A DNA stretch of 64,000 nt. Source: CBDCZY01 sp965224745. Its GTDB lineage: Bacteria > Pseudomonadota > Gammaproteobacteria > Methylococcales > Methylomonadaceae. Each line of letters starts with the position of its first letter. The stretch's first letter is position 1. Where the stretch lies: the NCBI GenBank assembly GCA_965224745.1, contig CBDCZY010000003.1:444819-508818 (forward strand). The letters run 5' to 3'. A program made the translations under genes and the position numbers. Below the pieces are notes generated by a model that was not told the origin of the DNA, searched no databases, and saw nothing but the letters and a program-made list of their open reading frames with translations. This document shows positions 51,346 to 61,793 of the stretch, in pieces.

Positions 51346-52578
51346 GCAAGATAAAGTATTGATCCTCTTTTTTACTTTAAGTTCAACATTATCCAAAATC
51401 AGCACCCATCCTAACAAGCCTGTGTAGAACAAAGACACGCCTGCTATCTCACGGCTGACAGGTGATAGTCTCAAGTTGTTAAATCCACGATAAAAACGAT
51501 GCGGTTTTCCTAAATGCATGTTTAATTTATACAGGCCCAAAGTGCAAATAACCACCATGGTTCCCAGTAACGTCAGCAGAACAGTTCTCTCCCGCAACAG
51601 ATCAAACGGCGTTATGCCAAACAACGTCCCTATTATCAATATCGCAAAAGCACCGACAGTCGCCTGTGTTGATAACGTAAAGATAACGTGCGAGCTTTCA
51701 TGACTGGTGAGCATCTCACGCAAATTCCAGAATTTTTCTCGTCCGGCTTTTTCATCAACAACCGGCTTGAATTTACCGACTTCATCATCGCGATGATATT
51801 TAAGCGGCATACTATCGGTACGCGTCATTTCTCGGTGGGTCGATTTAGTTTGTTGAAAGCGAATATTGGGATGGGTAATATCTGTTGTTGGAAACCCTGG
51901 AATGTCTGTTTTGGCCTGCACTCGATTCTCGGGAATATTTTCGACCACACCAAAATCCAGCGCACTCGCCAAACAAGCTGTGACGCAAGCCGGTTTCAAA
52001 CCTACTTCAAGACGGTCTACACACATATTGCACTTGGTCACTTGGCCCTTAACAGGATCAAGCTGAGGAGCATTGTAGGGACAGACCCAAGTGCAATAAC
52101 CACATCCGAAACAGATATCAGGATCTTGCAGTACGGCACCATATTCAGTAAATTTAGTATAAGCCCGCGTCGGACAACCCGTTAAACAAACCGGGTCATC
52201 ACAGTGGTTGCAAGCCATCGAAATGTTTATGCGCTGGTAATCCGGGTAGGTTCCACCCTCTACAAAGCCAACAGAACGAAAAGCGATGTGTGCCGGGTTA
52301 TCATTTTTTTCACTGCAAGCAGACTCGCAAGCATGACAGCCAATACAGTTATCGGAATTAAAATAAAATCCGTGCTGTTTATAACGGTTAGGGTTATCTC
52401 CAATGCCCGTGTCATCATTGATATTAAGGCTTTTATCCCGCAAATCATGTCCTTTAGGCGCTAACTCAATATCCTTGCCATAGCAGTTCTTGGCTTTGGT
52501 TTCAGGATCCTTTAGGAAAGCGTATACGGGTTCGTCGTCTCGTACTATAAACATAATGGTATTGACCTTTATATGCAT
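51343..52578 (-). pseudogene. DmsB-DmsC fusion, N-terminal part of split gene
   Basis: About 400 residues. Four [4Fe-4S] motifs are visible: CIGCHACESAC, CNHCDDPVCLTGC, CFGCGYCTWVC and CNMCVDRLEVGLKPACVTAC. After them comes the start of the DmsC-like anchor (SSHVIFTLSTQATVGAFAIL, LLTLLGTMVVICTLGLYKLN, KPHRFYRGFNNLRLSPVSRE). The last 25 or so codons are altered by the ISKra4 insertion. ATG at 52554 (MFIVRDDEPVYAF) is an alternative start with AAAGG upstream. Its partner is the molybdoenzyme gene next to it, forming a cytoplasmic-facing quinol-linked oxidoreductase. Confidence 0.85.
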
Positions 52579-52748
52579 ATTTTAGAAGCGAGTGAGCATC
52601 ATTTTGGTTAGGATCCAAAAGGTTTTAATAGCACCTTTATTAATTCCCTCATCCCGCCTTCTCACATTAGAGAAGGAATATTATGAGAACTTATTTGGAT
52701 CGCTTTGCAACAGTACCACTCGCAGAAATTGTTCGGTTCGCAAGCCTA
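52579..52748. other. gap between molybdoenzyme and DmsBC genes
   Basis: A 170-bp stretch. On the plus strand a 26-codon frame at 52683 (MRTYLDRFATVPLAE) has AGAAGGA in front, but its orientation opposes both neighbours and I give it little weight. No terminator is evident. Confidence 0.3.
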
Positions 52749-54644
52749 TTAATAGGCTCTTGATTCTTTATTTAGTTGGGCTGCTTCTTCCTGATCCGTA
52801 GACTCTATCCTAACGGCGGATTGCTTGAATGCCGGTTGCCTGGAATGAGGGTCTAGCAAACCCAGTGTTAGGCGATTAACACAATCAAAAAAATGAAATG
52901 GAATAAACACCATATTACGAGGAACACGTTGCGTCAGCATAGCCATTACAACGGCATCACCACGACGTGAAACCGCCCGTACATAGGATTGGTGCTGAAT
53001 GCCAAGTTCTTTAGCCGCATCCGGATTCATCTCCATAAAAGGTATGGGACTGTATTTATTGTTGTTACCGATTTTTCCTGTTTTGGTACGCGTATGCCAA
53101 TGCTCCACTAAACGGCCGGAGTTAAGCCATAAAGGGAATTGCTCATCCGGAATTTCGTTATTGTCGACAAAGGGTAACGGGATTAACTTGGCTCGACCAT
53201 CGGCATAGCGAAAAGTCGCCGGTTCGGTATACAACCTTTTACCGCCTTTATTAGGCTCAATCCCTGTATCGGCTTCCTGTTCGGTAAAAGGCCATTGAAT
53301 ACCCCGTTTGGCTTCGATCAAGTCATAAGACATGCCGGAAATGTCGACTAAACGCCCTTTTGATAAAAACTTCATCTCATCAAATACTTGTTCCGGCTGT
53401 TCGGGAAATTTAACTTTCTTGCCTCGCTCAAACCGCTTTGCCAGTTCGTTAAAAATATGCATATCAGATTTAGCCTCAGCATACGGCTGTTTTACTTGTC
53501 TAACGATGTTGACACGACGTTCAGTATTGGTAAACACGCCCTCTTTTTCTGCCCAAGTTGCCGCCGGTAAAAACAGGTGCGCATATTGTGTGGTTTCTAC
53601 ATCAGCGTAACAATCTTGTACCACAAGATACTCCAGTTTTTCTAAAGTCTTGCGAATTCTTGCTGTATTTGCCATAGACGTCATCGGGTTCGTCGCCACT
53701 AACCATAACCCTTTAATTTGGCCTGTTTCTATGGCAGGGAAAATGTCGGTTTCAGTTAACCCTCTTTGCTTGGGAAAAAATTCAGGATCGACCCCCCAAA
53801 ATTGAGCGATTTCTTCCCTGTCTTCTGCATTATCCAGAACCCGATAGCCCGGAAGACCAGAGCAGGAAGACCATTCTCGTGTTCCCATCGCATTGCATTG
53901 ACCCGTTATAGATAAACTGGTACCGCCTGGTTTACCAATATTACCGGTCAGCAAGCTTAGATTATTGATGCCTACAACACCATCGGAACCGTGAGTACTT
54001 TGGTTGATACCCATGGTCCAGATACCCATGGCTTGATTAGCTTTTGCAAATACCCTCGCAACATGGCGAATGGTATCTTCATCAATACCGCATATTTTGG
54101 CCGCTGTTGTTGGGTCGTACTTTTGGACTTCTTTTGCTAGCTGTTCAAAACCGTTGGTATTGGCCTGTATATAATCTTTATCTTCTAACCCTTCCGCCAA
54201 TATCACATGCATCATAGCGTTTTGTAAAACCACGTCGGTTCCCGGAGTGATAGCCAGATGAATATCAGCACTCTGCGCAAACATAGTCACACGTGGGTCA
54301 ACAACAATCAGCGGAAAATATCGTTTCTCTTGCGCTTCTTTCATGCGCCAGTAGATGATAGGATGCTGCTCAGGCAGGTTAGAGCCCCAAGCCATTAAGC
54401 AATCGGTATGTTCGAAATCTTCATAACTGCCCGGCGGACCATCTGAACCAAATGAGCGCTTATACCCTGAAACAGCCGAAGCCATACATAACGTAGTATT
54501 GCCATCGTAATTATTGGTGCCAATAACAGCTCGGGTTAATTTTCCGAGCGTATAAAACTCTTCGCTAAATAGTTGCCCGGTCGAAACAATCGCAAATGAA
54601 TCACGCCCGTAGCGGGATTGAATTCGCTTTATCTCTGATGCCAT
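52749..54644 (-). pseudogene. bis-MGD molybdoenzyme, main frame (Nas/Nap-like, Ser ligand)
   Basis: A 631-residue frame from an internal ATG; it is open back to the G8 tract at 54791-54798, so the full protein would be about 730 residues. It is close to the assimilatory/periplasmic nitrate reductase branch (TLCMASAVSGYKRSFGSDG, DCLMAWGSNLPEQHPIIYWR, NNLSLLTGNIGKPGG, ITGQCNAMGTREW, FIPFHFFDCVNRLT). Where Nap/Nas enzymes have the Mo-ligand Cys (as in MGCYDD) this protein has Ser (PPGSYEDF). Ser is the ligand in DMSO/TMAO reductases, and the partner gene is DmsB-DmsC-like. No Tat signal is present. Substrate is uncertain: nitrate, an S- or N-oxide, or sulfite (SoeABC-like). Confidence 0.85.
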
Positions 54645-54951
54645 TTTATCGAGGGCATGATCCCATGAAGTGACTGCGTATCCTCGTTGAACATGATCAC
54701 GAATTAAAGGCTTTTTACCACGCCCTTCGGCTTCAAAGACCTCATATTCAAAAATGCCTTTAACGCAGAGCTTGCCACGGTTTACATCTGCCCCCCCCTA
54801 CTCCGCGATTAGCGACGGGCTTACCACCCTCATCCGTCCCAATCTCAATAGAACAGCCAGTGGAACAATAACCGCAGGTTGAATAGGTCCACTTGACCAC
54901 TTTTTTATCGGCGATTGTAATTGGATTTTTTTTGTTGCGACCTAATAACAT
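54645..54951 (-). pseudogene. bis-MGD molybdoenzyme, N-terminal region with frameshift
   Basis: The ATG at 54951 begins MLLGRNKKNPITIADKKVVK and the [4Fe-4S] motif CGYCSTGC. At a G8 tract (54791-54798) the frame shifts and stops at 54760. One base fewer would continue as ADVNRGKLCVKGIFEYEVFE, which supplies the fourth Cys (CVKG) and joins the main frame. The defect is a single base in a homopolymer. Confidence 0.85.
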
Positions 54952-55891
54952 AAAGTTCTTCTATAAAACTAAAACAATGAATTAGAAAACAAGTCTGCTG
55001 TACCTATTTTCAAAGTTGTTAATAATTTAGCGTTCTTATCATTCGAGAAAGCATAGCAATAACCTCACTACCATTAATTTAAAGAAAACATTGTCGTTCC
55101 GTCAGGGATTTCCGAAACCCAGGAGTAAGGGACGGTTAGCAAGGAGTACGCCCTTATACACTGGATACCGACATTCCACAGCCGGTATGACACCTTCATC
55201 TTTATGGCAGTAGAGTCTCAGTATTCACTACATGAACGAGCGGAGTGTGTTCCTTCAATCCGATTAGAAATAACGACTGGATTGGCTAGGCACCACTTCT
55301 AGAGCATAGGCATCCCAATCTACCGACTCAGATATAACCAACTAATTATCGACCTGCAGGTGATTTTGTTATACCTTCTCTTCCAATCAAAGTAACAGCA
55401 CCAACAAGCACAAGCAATTAGCGCGCCACTTTGTCTTATACTTCTTTTTCTCGAATACTTTACAAGTACCTTCTCGATTCCACCCCGTAATATTGGTAAT
55501 GTTCACCCCATTGAGAATGATCTTAATTGGTGCGTTTTCTTAAGATAGCTCCATCATGGTGCGCATTGGTTTTTCATGCTTACCAGAGCACCTCATAAAC
55601 GAGTTTTGAAAATTCAAAATTAAAACTACAAAACTCTTTGATAGTCAAAAGATCACTTGATTTTTCAATGATTCTATAGCGATAATATAAGTATGCTAAA
55701 TACTATGGATTCGTGAGGATGTTACGAATATCCGCTGACTCCATCACCCTTATAGCCTGTACAACACAAAATTTTACCTTTATCCGACGATAACATTCGT
55801 AGTCATTTGTATCGTTTCAGCTGCGCATTTAGGATCACAAAAAACTGAACAAAAATATGCATGTTGTACTGGTATTTCTGGAGACAAAACC
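54952..55891. other. divergent region between molybdoenzyme and nar operon
   Basis: A 940-bp stretch between two divergent units, expected to hold both promoters. On the minus strand a 51-codon frame (55387-55539, ILNGVNITNITGWNREGTCK) has no start codon or known family. I found no perfect FNR box or NarL heptamer pair; TTGATTTTTCAATGA near 55661 is at best a poor FNR match. GGAGA lies 11 bp before narG. The rest shows nothing I can name. Confidence 0.5.
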
Positions 55892-58800
55892 ATGAGTCAT
55901 TTTCTAGACCGCTTGAAGTTTTTTAAAAAGACTCAGAGCAACTTTTCCAATGGTCACGGCATTGTGACCAATGAAGACCGCCAGTGGGAGGACGGATATC
56001 GCAATCGCTGGCGATTTGATAAAGTGGTACGTTCCACTCATGGTGTCAACTGCACTGGCAGTTGTTCATGGAATATTCATGTCAAGAATGGTCTGGTCGC
56101 CTTTGAAATGCAGGCAACTGACTATCCACGTACACGACCGGACATGCCCAACCATGAACCACGCGGTTGTCAACGTGGCGCTAGTTATTCCTGGTACCTG
56201 TACAGTCCGCATCGGATCAAACACCCTCTGGTGCGCGAACGACTGATTAGTCTTTACCGGACAGAGCGTGCGACAGGCAAAGATCCAGTTGAAGCCTGGG
56301 CGGCTATTCAGTCAGATCCTGAAAGGCGTAAACAATACACCTCAGTACGCGGACTGGGCGGCTTTGTACGCACTGATTGGGAGGAAATTACCGATATCGT
56401 TGCTGCCGCCAATATCCACACCATTAAAACCTATGGTCCTGATCGCGTGGTTGGTTTTTCTCCGATACCGGCCATGTCGATGATCAGTTACGCGGCAGGA
56501 AGTCGCTACCTGTCCATGATTGGCGGTACTTGTTTGTCTTTTTATGACTGGTATTGCGATTTACCACCGGCATCACCACAGACATGGGGCGAGCAGACCG
56601 ATGTCCCCGAGGCAGCAGACTGGTATAACGCTGGTTATATCATCGTTGCGGGCTCCAATCTGCCAATGACCCGCACACCGGATGCACACTTCTATGTCGA
56701 AGTGCGCTACAAAGGCACTAAAGTGGTTGCTGTCGCACCTGATTACGCAGAGTATGTGAAATTTGCCGATTTATGGATGCCACTGAAACAAGGCACTGAT
56801 GCGGCTTTGTTTATGGCCATGGGACATGTGGCACTCAAGGAATTTTACGTTGATCAGCAAATTCCTTATTTTCAGGAATATGCGCGTACCTATACAGACA
56901 TGCCAATGTTGGTCATCCTGGAGGCACATGATGATGCTTATGCTGCGGGTCGTCTATTACGGGCATCTGACCTGGATAATTCCCTGGGTGAAACCAATAA
57001 TCCAGAATGGAAAACGGTAGTACTGGATGAAAAAACCGGTAATATCGTTGTCCCTAATGGCTCGATTGGTTTTCGCTGGGGTGAAGAGGGCAAGTGGAAT
57101 TTACTACCCAAAAATGCAGCAGATCAACAAGAGATTCAAGCTCGCTTGTCACTTGTTTTTGATAAGGACGACATCGCCGATGTGTTGTTCCCAAGTTATG
57201 AATCAGGTATCGATGAAGGTATGCGCCGTAAGGTTCCGGTGAAAAAAATCTTGATTAATGGTAAGCAAACACTGGTTGCTACTGTCTTCGACCTGCAACT
57301 GGCTCAATATGGTATTGATCGGGGTTTTGGGGGAGACTGTGCCAATAGCTATGATGATGCAGATATCCCTTATACTCCAGCCTGGGGTGAAAAAATCACC
57401 GGCGTCAAGCAAGCTGACATCATTCGTACCGGACGTGAGTTCGCCGATAACGCCGCTAAAACCAAAGGACGTTCGATGGTGATTCTGGGTGCCGGAATTA
57501 ACCATTGGTACCATTGTGACATGAACTACCGATCCATCATGAACCTGCTGCATATGTGCGGCTGTGTTGGTCAAAGCGGTGGTGGTTGGGCACATTATGT
57601 CGGTCAGGAAAAGTTGCGTCCACAAGCCGGCTGGGCACCGATTGCCTTCGGTCTGGACTGGCAACGTCCACCGCGACATATGAACGGCACCACGTTCTTT
57701 TATTTCCATACTGATCAATGGCGATATGAGAAGCTGGAAGCGGATATGTTGTTGGCCAAAACCGCTCAGGGCAAATACAAAGGTCATAATCTGGCAGACT
57801 ATAATGTTGTATCGCAACGGCTGGGCTGGTTGCCTTCATCTCCGCATTTCAATCGCAGCCCGATACAGATTTGCAAGGATGCTGAAGCCGCTGGCGCTAC
57901 TGATGAAGTAGGGATTGTTCAGCATACCGTTAACGAACTTAAAAATGGCACACTTGCGTTTGCAGCAGAAGATATCGACGCACCGGAAAATCATCCCCGT
58001 AACCTGTTTGTCTGGCGTGCCAATCTGATTGGTTCCAGTGCCAAAGGTCATGAATATTTTCTCAAGCATTTGCTCGGTGCCCAGAATGGCGTGATGCAGG
58101 ATGTACTGCCGGAGGCTGAAGGTCAGGAAATCAAATGGCATAAGGATGCACCGATTGCCAAACTGGATCTGATGGTGGATCTCAACTTCCGTCTCAATTC
58201 TACCGGCGCCTATTCCGATGTCATTTTACCCACCGCGACCTGGTATGAAAAGAATGACCTGAATACTACGGATATGCACCCGTTTATTCACCCACTCACT
58301 GCAGCGGTGGATCCAGGCTGGGAATCGCGCTCCGACTGGCAGATTTTCAAAACCATCGCCAAACGTTTTTCCGAACTGGCAGAAACACATCTGGGTACTG
58401 AAAAAGATTTGGTGGCGGTGCCGATTTTGCACGATACCCCCGCTGAGATGGCGCAAGCTTTGGACGTGAAGGACTGGAAAAAAGGTGAGTGCGAACCGAT
58501 CCCGGGCAAAACCATGCCAATTTTAAAAGTGGTCGAACGCCATTACCCGGACACCTATAAAAAATTCACGTCCTTAGGACCATTGCTGCCGAAATTAGGA
58601 AATAACATTAAGGGTATCGACTGGAATACCGAAAAGGAATATGAACATCTGAAAAAAATTTGTTACACCATTCAGGATGAAGGGGTTTCCAAAGGCATGC
58701 CTTCGCTGGAAGAAGACATCAATGTTTGCGAAGCCATCATGGCGTTAGCACCAGAAACCAATGGAGAAGTGGCAGTTAAATCCTGGAAGAATTTAAGCCA

Positions 58801-59674
58801 GAAAACCGGTATCGATCATGCTCACTTAGCCACAAGCCGCCTGGACGACAAAATCACTTTCCGCGATATTGTGGCGCAGCCTCGCAAGATTATCACCGCA
58901 CCGACCTGGAGCGGAATTGAATCTGAAGACGTCAGTTATAACGCTTGTTATACCAATATTCATGAACACATCCCGTTCCGCACCCTGACTGGACGCGCTC
59001 AGTTTTATCAGGATCATCAATGGATGCGCGATTTTGGTGAGGGTTTTTGCACATACAAGCCTTCGGTGGATCTAAAGGCAACCACCGATGCACTCAAAGA
59101 TATGCTGGGAGACAAACCGCATCTAGTACTGAACTGGATTACCCCTCATTCGAAATGGGGCATACATAGTACCTATAACGATAACCATCGCATGTTAACC
59201 CTGTTCAGAGGCGGGCCGACCGTCTGGGTTTCTGAAAAAGACGCGCAATCCATTGGACTGCAAGATAATGACTGGGTAGAAGCGCTGAACACCAATGGCG
59301 CAACCGTTGCGCGCGTGGTGGTCAGTCAACGTATTCCAGAAGGCATGGGAATGATGTACCACGCACAGGAAAAGCACATCAATGTACCTGGTTCATCGAC
59401 CACTGGTAAACGTGGTGGTATTCTCAACAGTGTTACCCGTGTAACAGTGAAACCTACGCATATGATTGGTGGCTATGCACAACTGAGCTACGGTTTCAAC
59501 TATTATGGTACTGTCGGCTCGCAGCGAGATGAGTTTGTCTTTCTACACAAGATTGAAGAACCGGATATCGATTGGCTGGAAAGGCCTCTCAGCGCTGAAC
59601 GCGAGGCGCAACTAAACCCGCCTGATATCCATCAGGTTCCTTATCCGTTAACACATGAAAGCGAAACCGACTAA
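55892..59674 (+). CDS. narG: respiratory nitrate reductase alpha subunit
   Basis: The 1260-residue catalytic subunit reduces nitrate to nitrite on the cytoplasmic side of the membrane. The FS0 cluster ligands H50, C54, C58 and C93 (THGVNCTGSC, RGCQRG) are at the same numbers as in E. coli. The Mo-ligand Asp is in FYDWYCDLPPASPQ (D223). The N-terminus has no Tat-type twin Arg, consistent with a cytoplasmic NarG. Bis-MGD contact segments (FSPIPAMSMISYAAGSRYLS, VSQRIPEGMGMMYHAQEK) are present. Length is normal (1247 in E. coli). It is followed after 14 bp by narH. Confidence 0.97.
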   Translation: MSHFLDRLKFFKKTQSNFSNGHGIVTNEDRQWEDGYRNRWRFDKVVRSTHGVNCTGSCSWNIHVKNGLVAFEMQATDYPRTRPDMPNHEPRGCQRGASYSWYLYSPHRIKHPLVRERLISLYRTERATGKDPVEAWAAIQSDPERRKQYTSVRGLGGFVRTDWEEITDIVAAANIHTIKTYGPDRVVGFSPIPAMSMISYAAGSRYLSMIGGTCLSFYDWYCDLPPASPQTWGEQTDVPEAADWYNAGYIIVAGSNLPMTRTPDAHFYVEVRYKGTKVVAVAPDYAEYVKFADLWMPLKQGTDAALFMAMGHVALKEFYVDQQIPYFQEYARTYTDMPMLVILEAHDDAYAAGRLLRASDLDNSLGETNNPEWKTVVLDEKTGNIVVPNGSIGFRWGEEGKWNLLPKNAADQQEIQARLSLVFDKDDIADVLFPSYESGIDEGMRRKVPVKKILINGKQTLVATVFDLQLAQYGIDRGFGGDCANSYDDADIPYTPAWGEKITGVKQADIIRTGREFADNAAKTKGRSMVILGAGINHWYHCDMNYRSIMNLLHMCGCVGQSGGGWAHYVGQEKLRPQAGWAPIAFGLDWQRPPRHMNGTTFFYFHTDQWRYEKLEADMLLAKTAQGKYKGHNLADYNVVSQRLGWLPSSPHFNRSPIQICKDAEAAGATDEVGIVQHTVNELKNGTLAFAAEDIDAPENHPRNLFVWRANLIGSSAKGHEYFLKHLLGAQNGVMQDVLPEAEGQEIKWHKDAPIAKLDLMVDLNFRLNSTGAYSDVILPTATWYEKNDLNTTDMHPFIHPLTAAVDPGWESRSDWQIFKTIAKRFSELAETHLGTEKDLVAVPILHDTPAEMAQALDVKDWKKGECEPIPGKTMPILKVVERHYPDTYKKFTSLGPLLPKLGNNIKGIDWNTEKEYEHLKKICYTIQDEGVSKGMPSLEEDINVCEAIMALAPETNGEVAVKSWKNLSQKTGIDHAHLATSRLDDKITFRDIVAQPRKIITAPTWSGIESEDVSYNACYTNIHEHIPFRTLTGRAQFYQDHQWMRDFGEGFCTYKPSVDLKATTDALKDMLGDKPHLVLNWITPHSKWGIHSTYNDNHRMLTLFRGGPTVWVSEKDAQSIGLQDNDWVEALNTNGATVARVVVSQRIPEGMGMMYHAQEKHINVPGSSTTGKRGGILNSVTRVTVKPTHMIGGYAQLSYGFNYYGTVGSQRDEFVFLHKIEEPDIDWLERPLSAEREAQLNPPDIHQVPYPLTHESETD

Positions 59675-59688
59675 CGAGGCAACCGAAA

Positions 59689-61260
59689 ATGAAAGTAAGA
59701 GCAAATTTTGCACTGGTATTCAACCTGGACAAATGTATCGGCTGCCATACTTGTTCAGTGACCTGCAAGAATGTCTGGACCAACCGCAAAGGCATGGAAT
59801 ATGTCTGGTTTAACAATGTTGAATCCAAACCCGGCATCGGTTATCCAAAAAACTGGGAAGATCAGGAAAAGTGGAATGGTGGCTGGGAACTCAAAAAAGG
59901 AAAACTGGAATTAAAATCCGGTAGTCGTAGTCAGCGCTTGATAAACATTTTCTGGAATCCCGATTTGCCAATGATAGACGATTACTATGAACCGTTTACC
60001 TATGATTATGGCCATCTGCAAACCAGCCCATTGGCAGAAGCCGCACCGACCGCTCGTCCACGCTCAATGCTGGATGGCACCCCAATGGATAAAATCGAAT
60101 GGGGTCCTAATTGGGAGGATGATCTGGCTGGTGAGTTTTCCAAACGCAGCAAGGACATCAACTTCAACGATATCGAGAAAGAAGTTTACGCGGAATTTGA
60201 GAACTCGTTTCAGATGTATTTGCCGCGCATTTGCAACCATTGTATCAACCCCTCCTGCGTCGCCGCCTGTCCTTCCGGCTCCATGTACAAACGCGAAGAA
60301 GATGGCATTGTGTTGGTCGACCAGGATAAATGTCGTAGCTGGCGCATGTGCATCAGCAGCTGTCCCTATAAAAAGGTGTTTTACAACTGGGAGTCCGGCA
60401 AAGCAGAAAAATGCACGGCATGTTATCCCCGGGTTGAATCTGGACTGCCCACTGTGTGTTCTGAATCCTGTGTAGGCCGTATCCGCTATAACGGCATTAT
60501 GCTCTACGACGCGGATCGTATTGAAGAAATGGCTGCTACTGAAGATCCGCAAGATCTTTACGAAGCACAACTTGATCTGTTTCTCGACCCAAATGACCCT
60601 GAAGTCATCAAACAAGCAAAAATTGACGGTATTCCTGAATCATGGATGGAAGCCGCACGCAAATCACCCATCTACAAACAAGCGGTCGAATGGAAAGTCG
60701 CGTTTCCGCTCCATCCAGAATTCAGAACGATGCCAATGGTTTGGTATGTCCCACCATTATCGCCAATACAGTCTCAGATTGATCAAGGTAATCTGGAAAC
60801 GCATGCAGATGGAATGATTCCCAAAATAGAAACATTGCGCACCCCTATTCAATATCTGGCCAACTTGCTCACAGCGGGTAAGGAAGAGCCGATCATACTT
60901 GCCTTGAAACGTATGATCGCTATGCGAAGTTTCTTCCGTATGGAAAACGTCGAAGGGAAAGTGGATACTACCGTATTGGACGAAGTCGGCCTGACGGAAA
61001 CTCAAGTCCGCGAGATGTACCGCTATATGGCGATTGCCAATTATGAAGATCGCTTTGTCATCCCGACCAGCCATGAGGAACTGCGTCACGAAGACTTTCA
61101 TGCCCAACAGGGGCAAAATGGCTTCAGTTTCGGCAACGAAGGTTGCAGTATCAGCTCCAACGCCAGTCTGTTCCCGGAAAAACGCAAGAAAACAGTAGAA
61201 GTAATGAAATTTGTACCTAAAGACCGCCTGTTAATGAAATCTAAAGAAGAGGAAAACTGA
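59689..61260 (+). CDS. narH: respiratory nitrate reductase beta subunit
   Basis: A 523-residue iron-sulfur subunit carrying electrons from NarI to NarG. Ligands for the first cluster are C16, C19, C22 and C26 (CIGCHTCSVTC). Further groups are CNHCINPSCVAACPSG, CRSWRMCISSCPYKK (with the Trp that marks the [3Fe-4S] site) and CTACYPRVESGLPTVCSESC. Its stop overlaps the narJ start by one base (TGATG). Confidence 0.97.
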   Translation: MKVRANFALVFNLDKCIGCHTCSVTCKNVWTNRKGMEYVWFNNVESKPGIGYPKNWEDQEKWNGGWELKKGKLELKSGSRSQRLINIFWNPDLPMIDDYYEPFTYDYGHLQTSPLAEAAPTARPRSMLDGTPMDKIEWGPNWEDDLAGEFSKRSKDINFNDIEKEVYAEFENSFQMYLPRICNHCINPSCVAACPSGSMYKREEDGIVLVDQDKCRSWRMCISSCPYKKVFYNWESGKAEKCTACYPRVESGLPTVCSESCVGRIRYNGIMLYDADRIEEMAATEDPQDLYEAQLDLFLDPNDPEVIKQAKIDGIPESWMEAARKSPIYKQAVEWKVAFPLHPEFRTMPMVWYVPPLSPIQSQIDQGNLETHADGMIPKIETLRTPIQYLANLLTAGKEEPIILALKRMIAMRSFFRMENVEGKVDTTVLDEVGLTETQVREMYRYMAIANYEDRFVIPTSHEELRHEDFHAQQGQNGFSFGNEGCSISSNASLFPEKRKKTVEVMKFVPKDRLLMKSKEEEN

Positions 61261-61784
61261 TGCTACTGTATAAGATACTCTCGATACTGTTGGAATACCC
61301 ATCGCAAGAGCTCTCGGAACATTGGCATGAACTTGAAGAGACTATCATCTCTCTGGACAGTACCAGTAAAACGGATAAGGCTGTGTTGCACGATTTCATT
61401 GACTGGGCAAAGAACCTTCCGTTGTTAACCTTTCAGGCCAATTATGTGAAAACCTTCGACCAGTCACCCAGCAACGCACTTTATTTGACGCATCATTTAT
61501 TCGAAGAGCAAGATCGTGAACGCGGACCCACATTAGTAGAATTGTCTGACTATTTCAAATCCGAAGGCTTCGAGATTGAAAACAACGAATTGCCTGATTA
61601 TTTACCGTTGATACTGGAATACGTCTCTACACTGGAAGACGAAACCCAGGCACGTTTGTTCCTGAAACAAAGTGCGGATGCCTGTGAGATCGTTGCTGCC
61701 AATCTGGAATCCATTGAAAGTCCATATGCTCCGCTGCTACGTGTCATCGAGCGCCATGGTCGTCTTGCTGAACTTGCTGCATAG
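61260..61784 (+). CDS. narJ: nitrate reductase assembly chaperone
   Basis: A 174-residue, acidic, helical chaperone that guides cofactor insertion into NarGH before membrane attachment. The segments ILSILLEYPSQELSEHW, YVKTFDQSPSNALYLTHHLF and DRERGPTLVELSDYFKSEGF are typical. It is shorter than E. coli NarJ (236) but within the family range. Start overlaps narH. Confidence 0.95.
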   Translation: MLLYKILSILLEYPSQELSEHWHELEETIISLDSTSKTDKAVLHDFIDWAKNLPLLTFQANYVKTFDQSPSNALYLTHHLFEEQDRERGPTLVELSDYFKSEGFEIENNELPDYLPLILEYVSTLEDETQARLFLKQSADACEIVAANLESIESPYAPLLRVIERHGRLAELAA

Positions 61785-61793
61785 GTTTTTATT

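Noticed and set aside
55387..55539. A 51-codon minus-strand frame in the region upstream of narG
   Set aside because: No start codon, ribosome binding site or recognisable family; probably chance.
55600..55891. FNR or NarL sites upstream of narG
   Set aside because: Only a poor FNR-like match (TTGATTTTTCAATGA) was seen. Not reported as a site.
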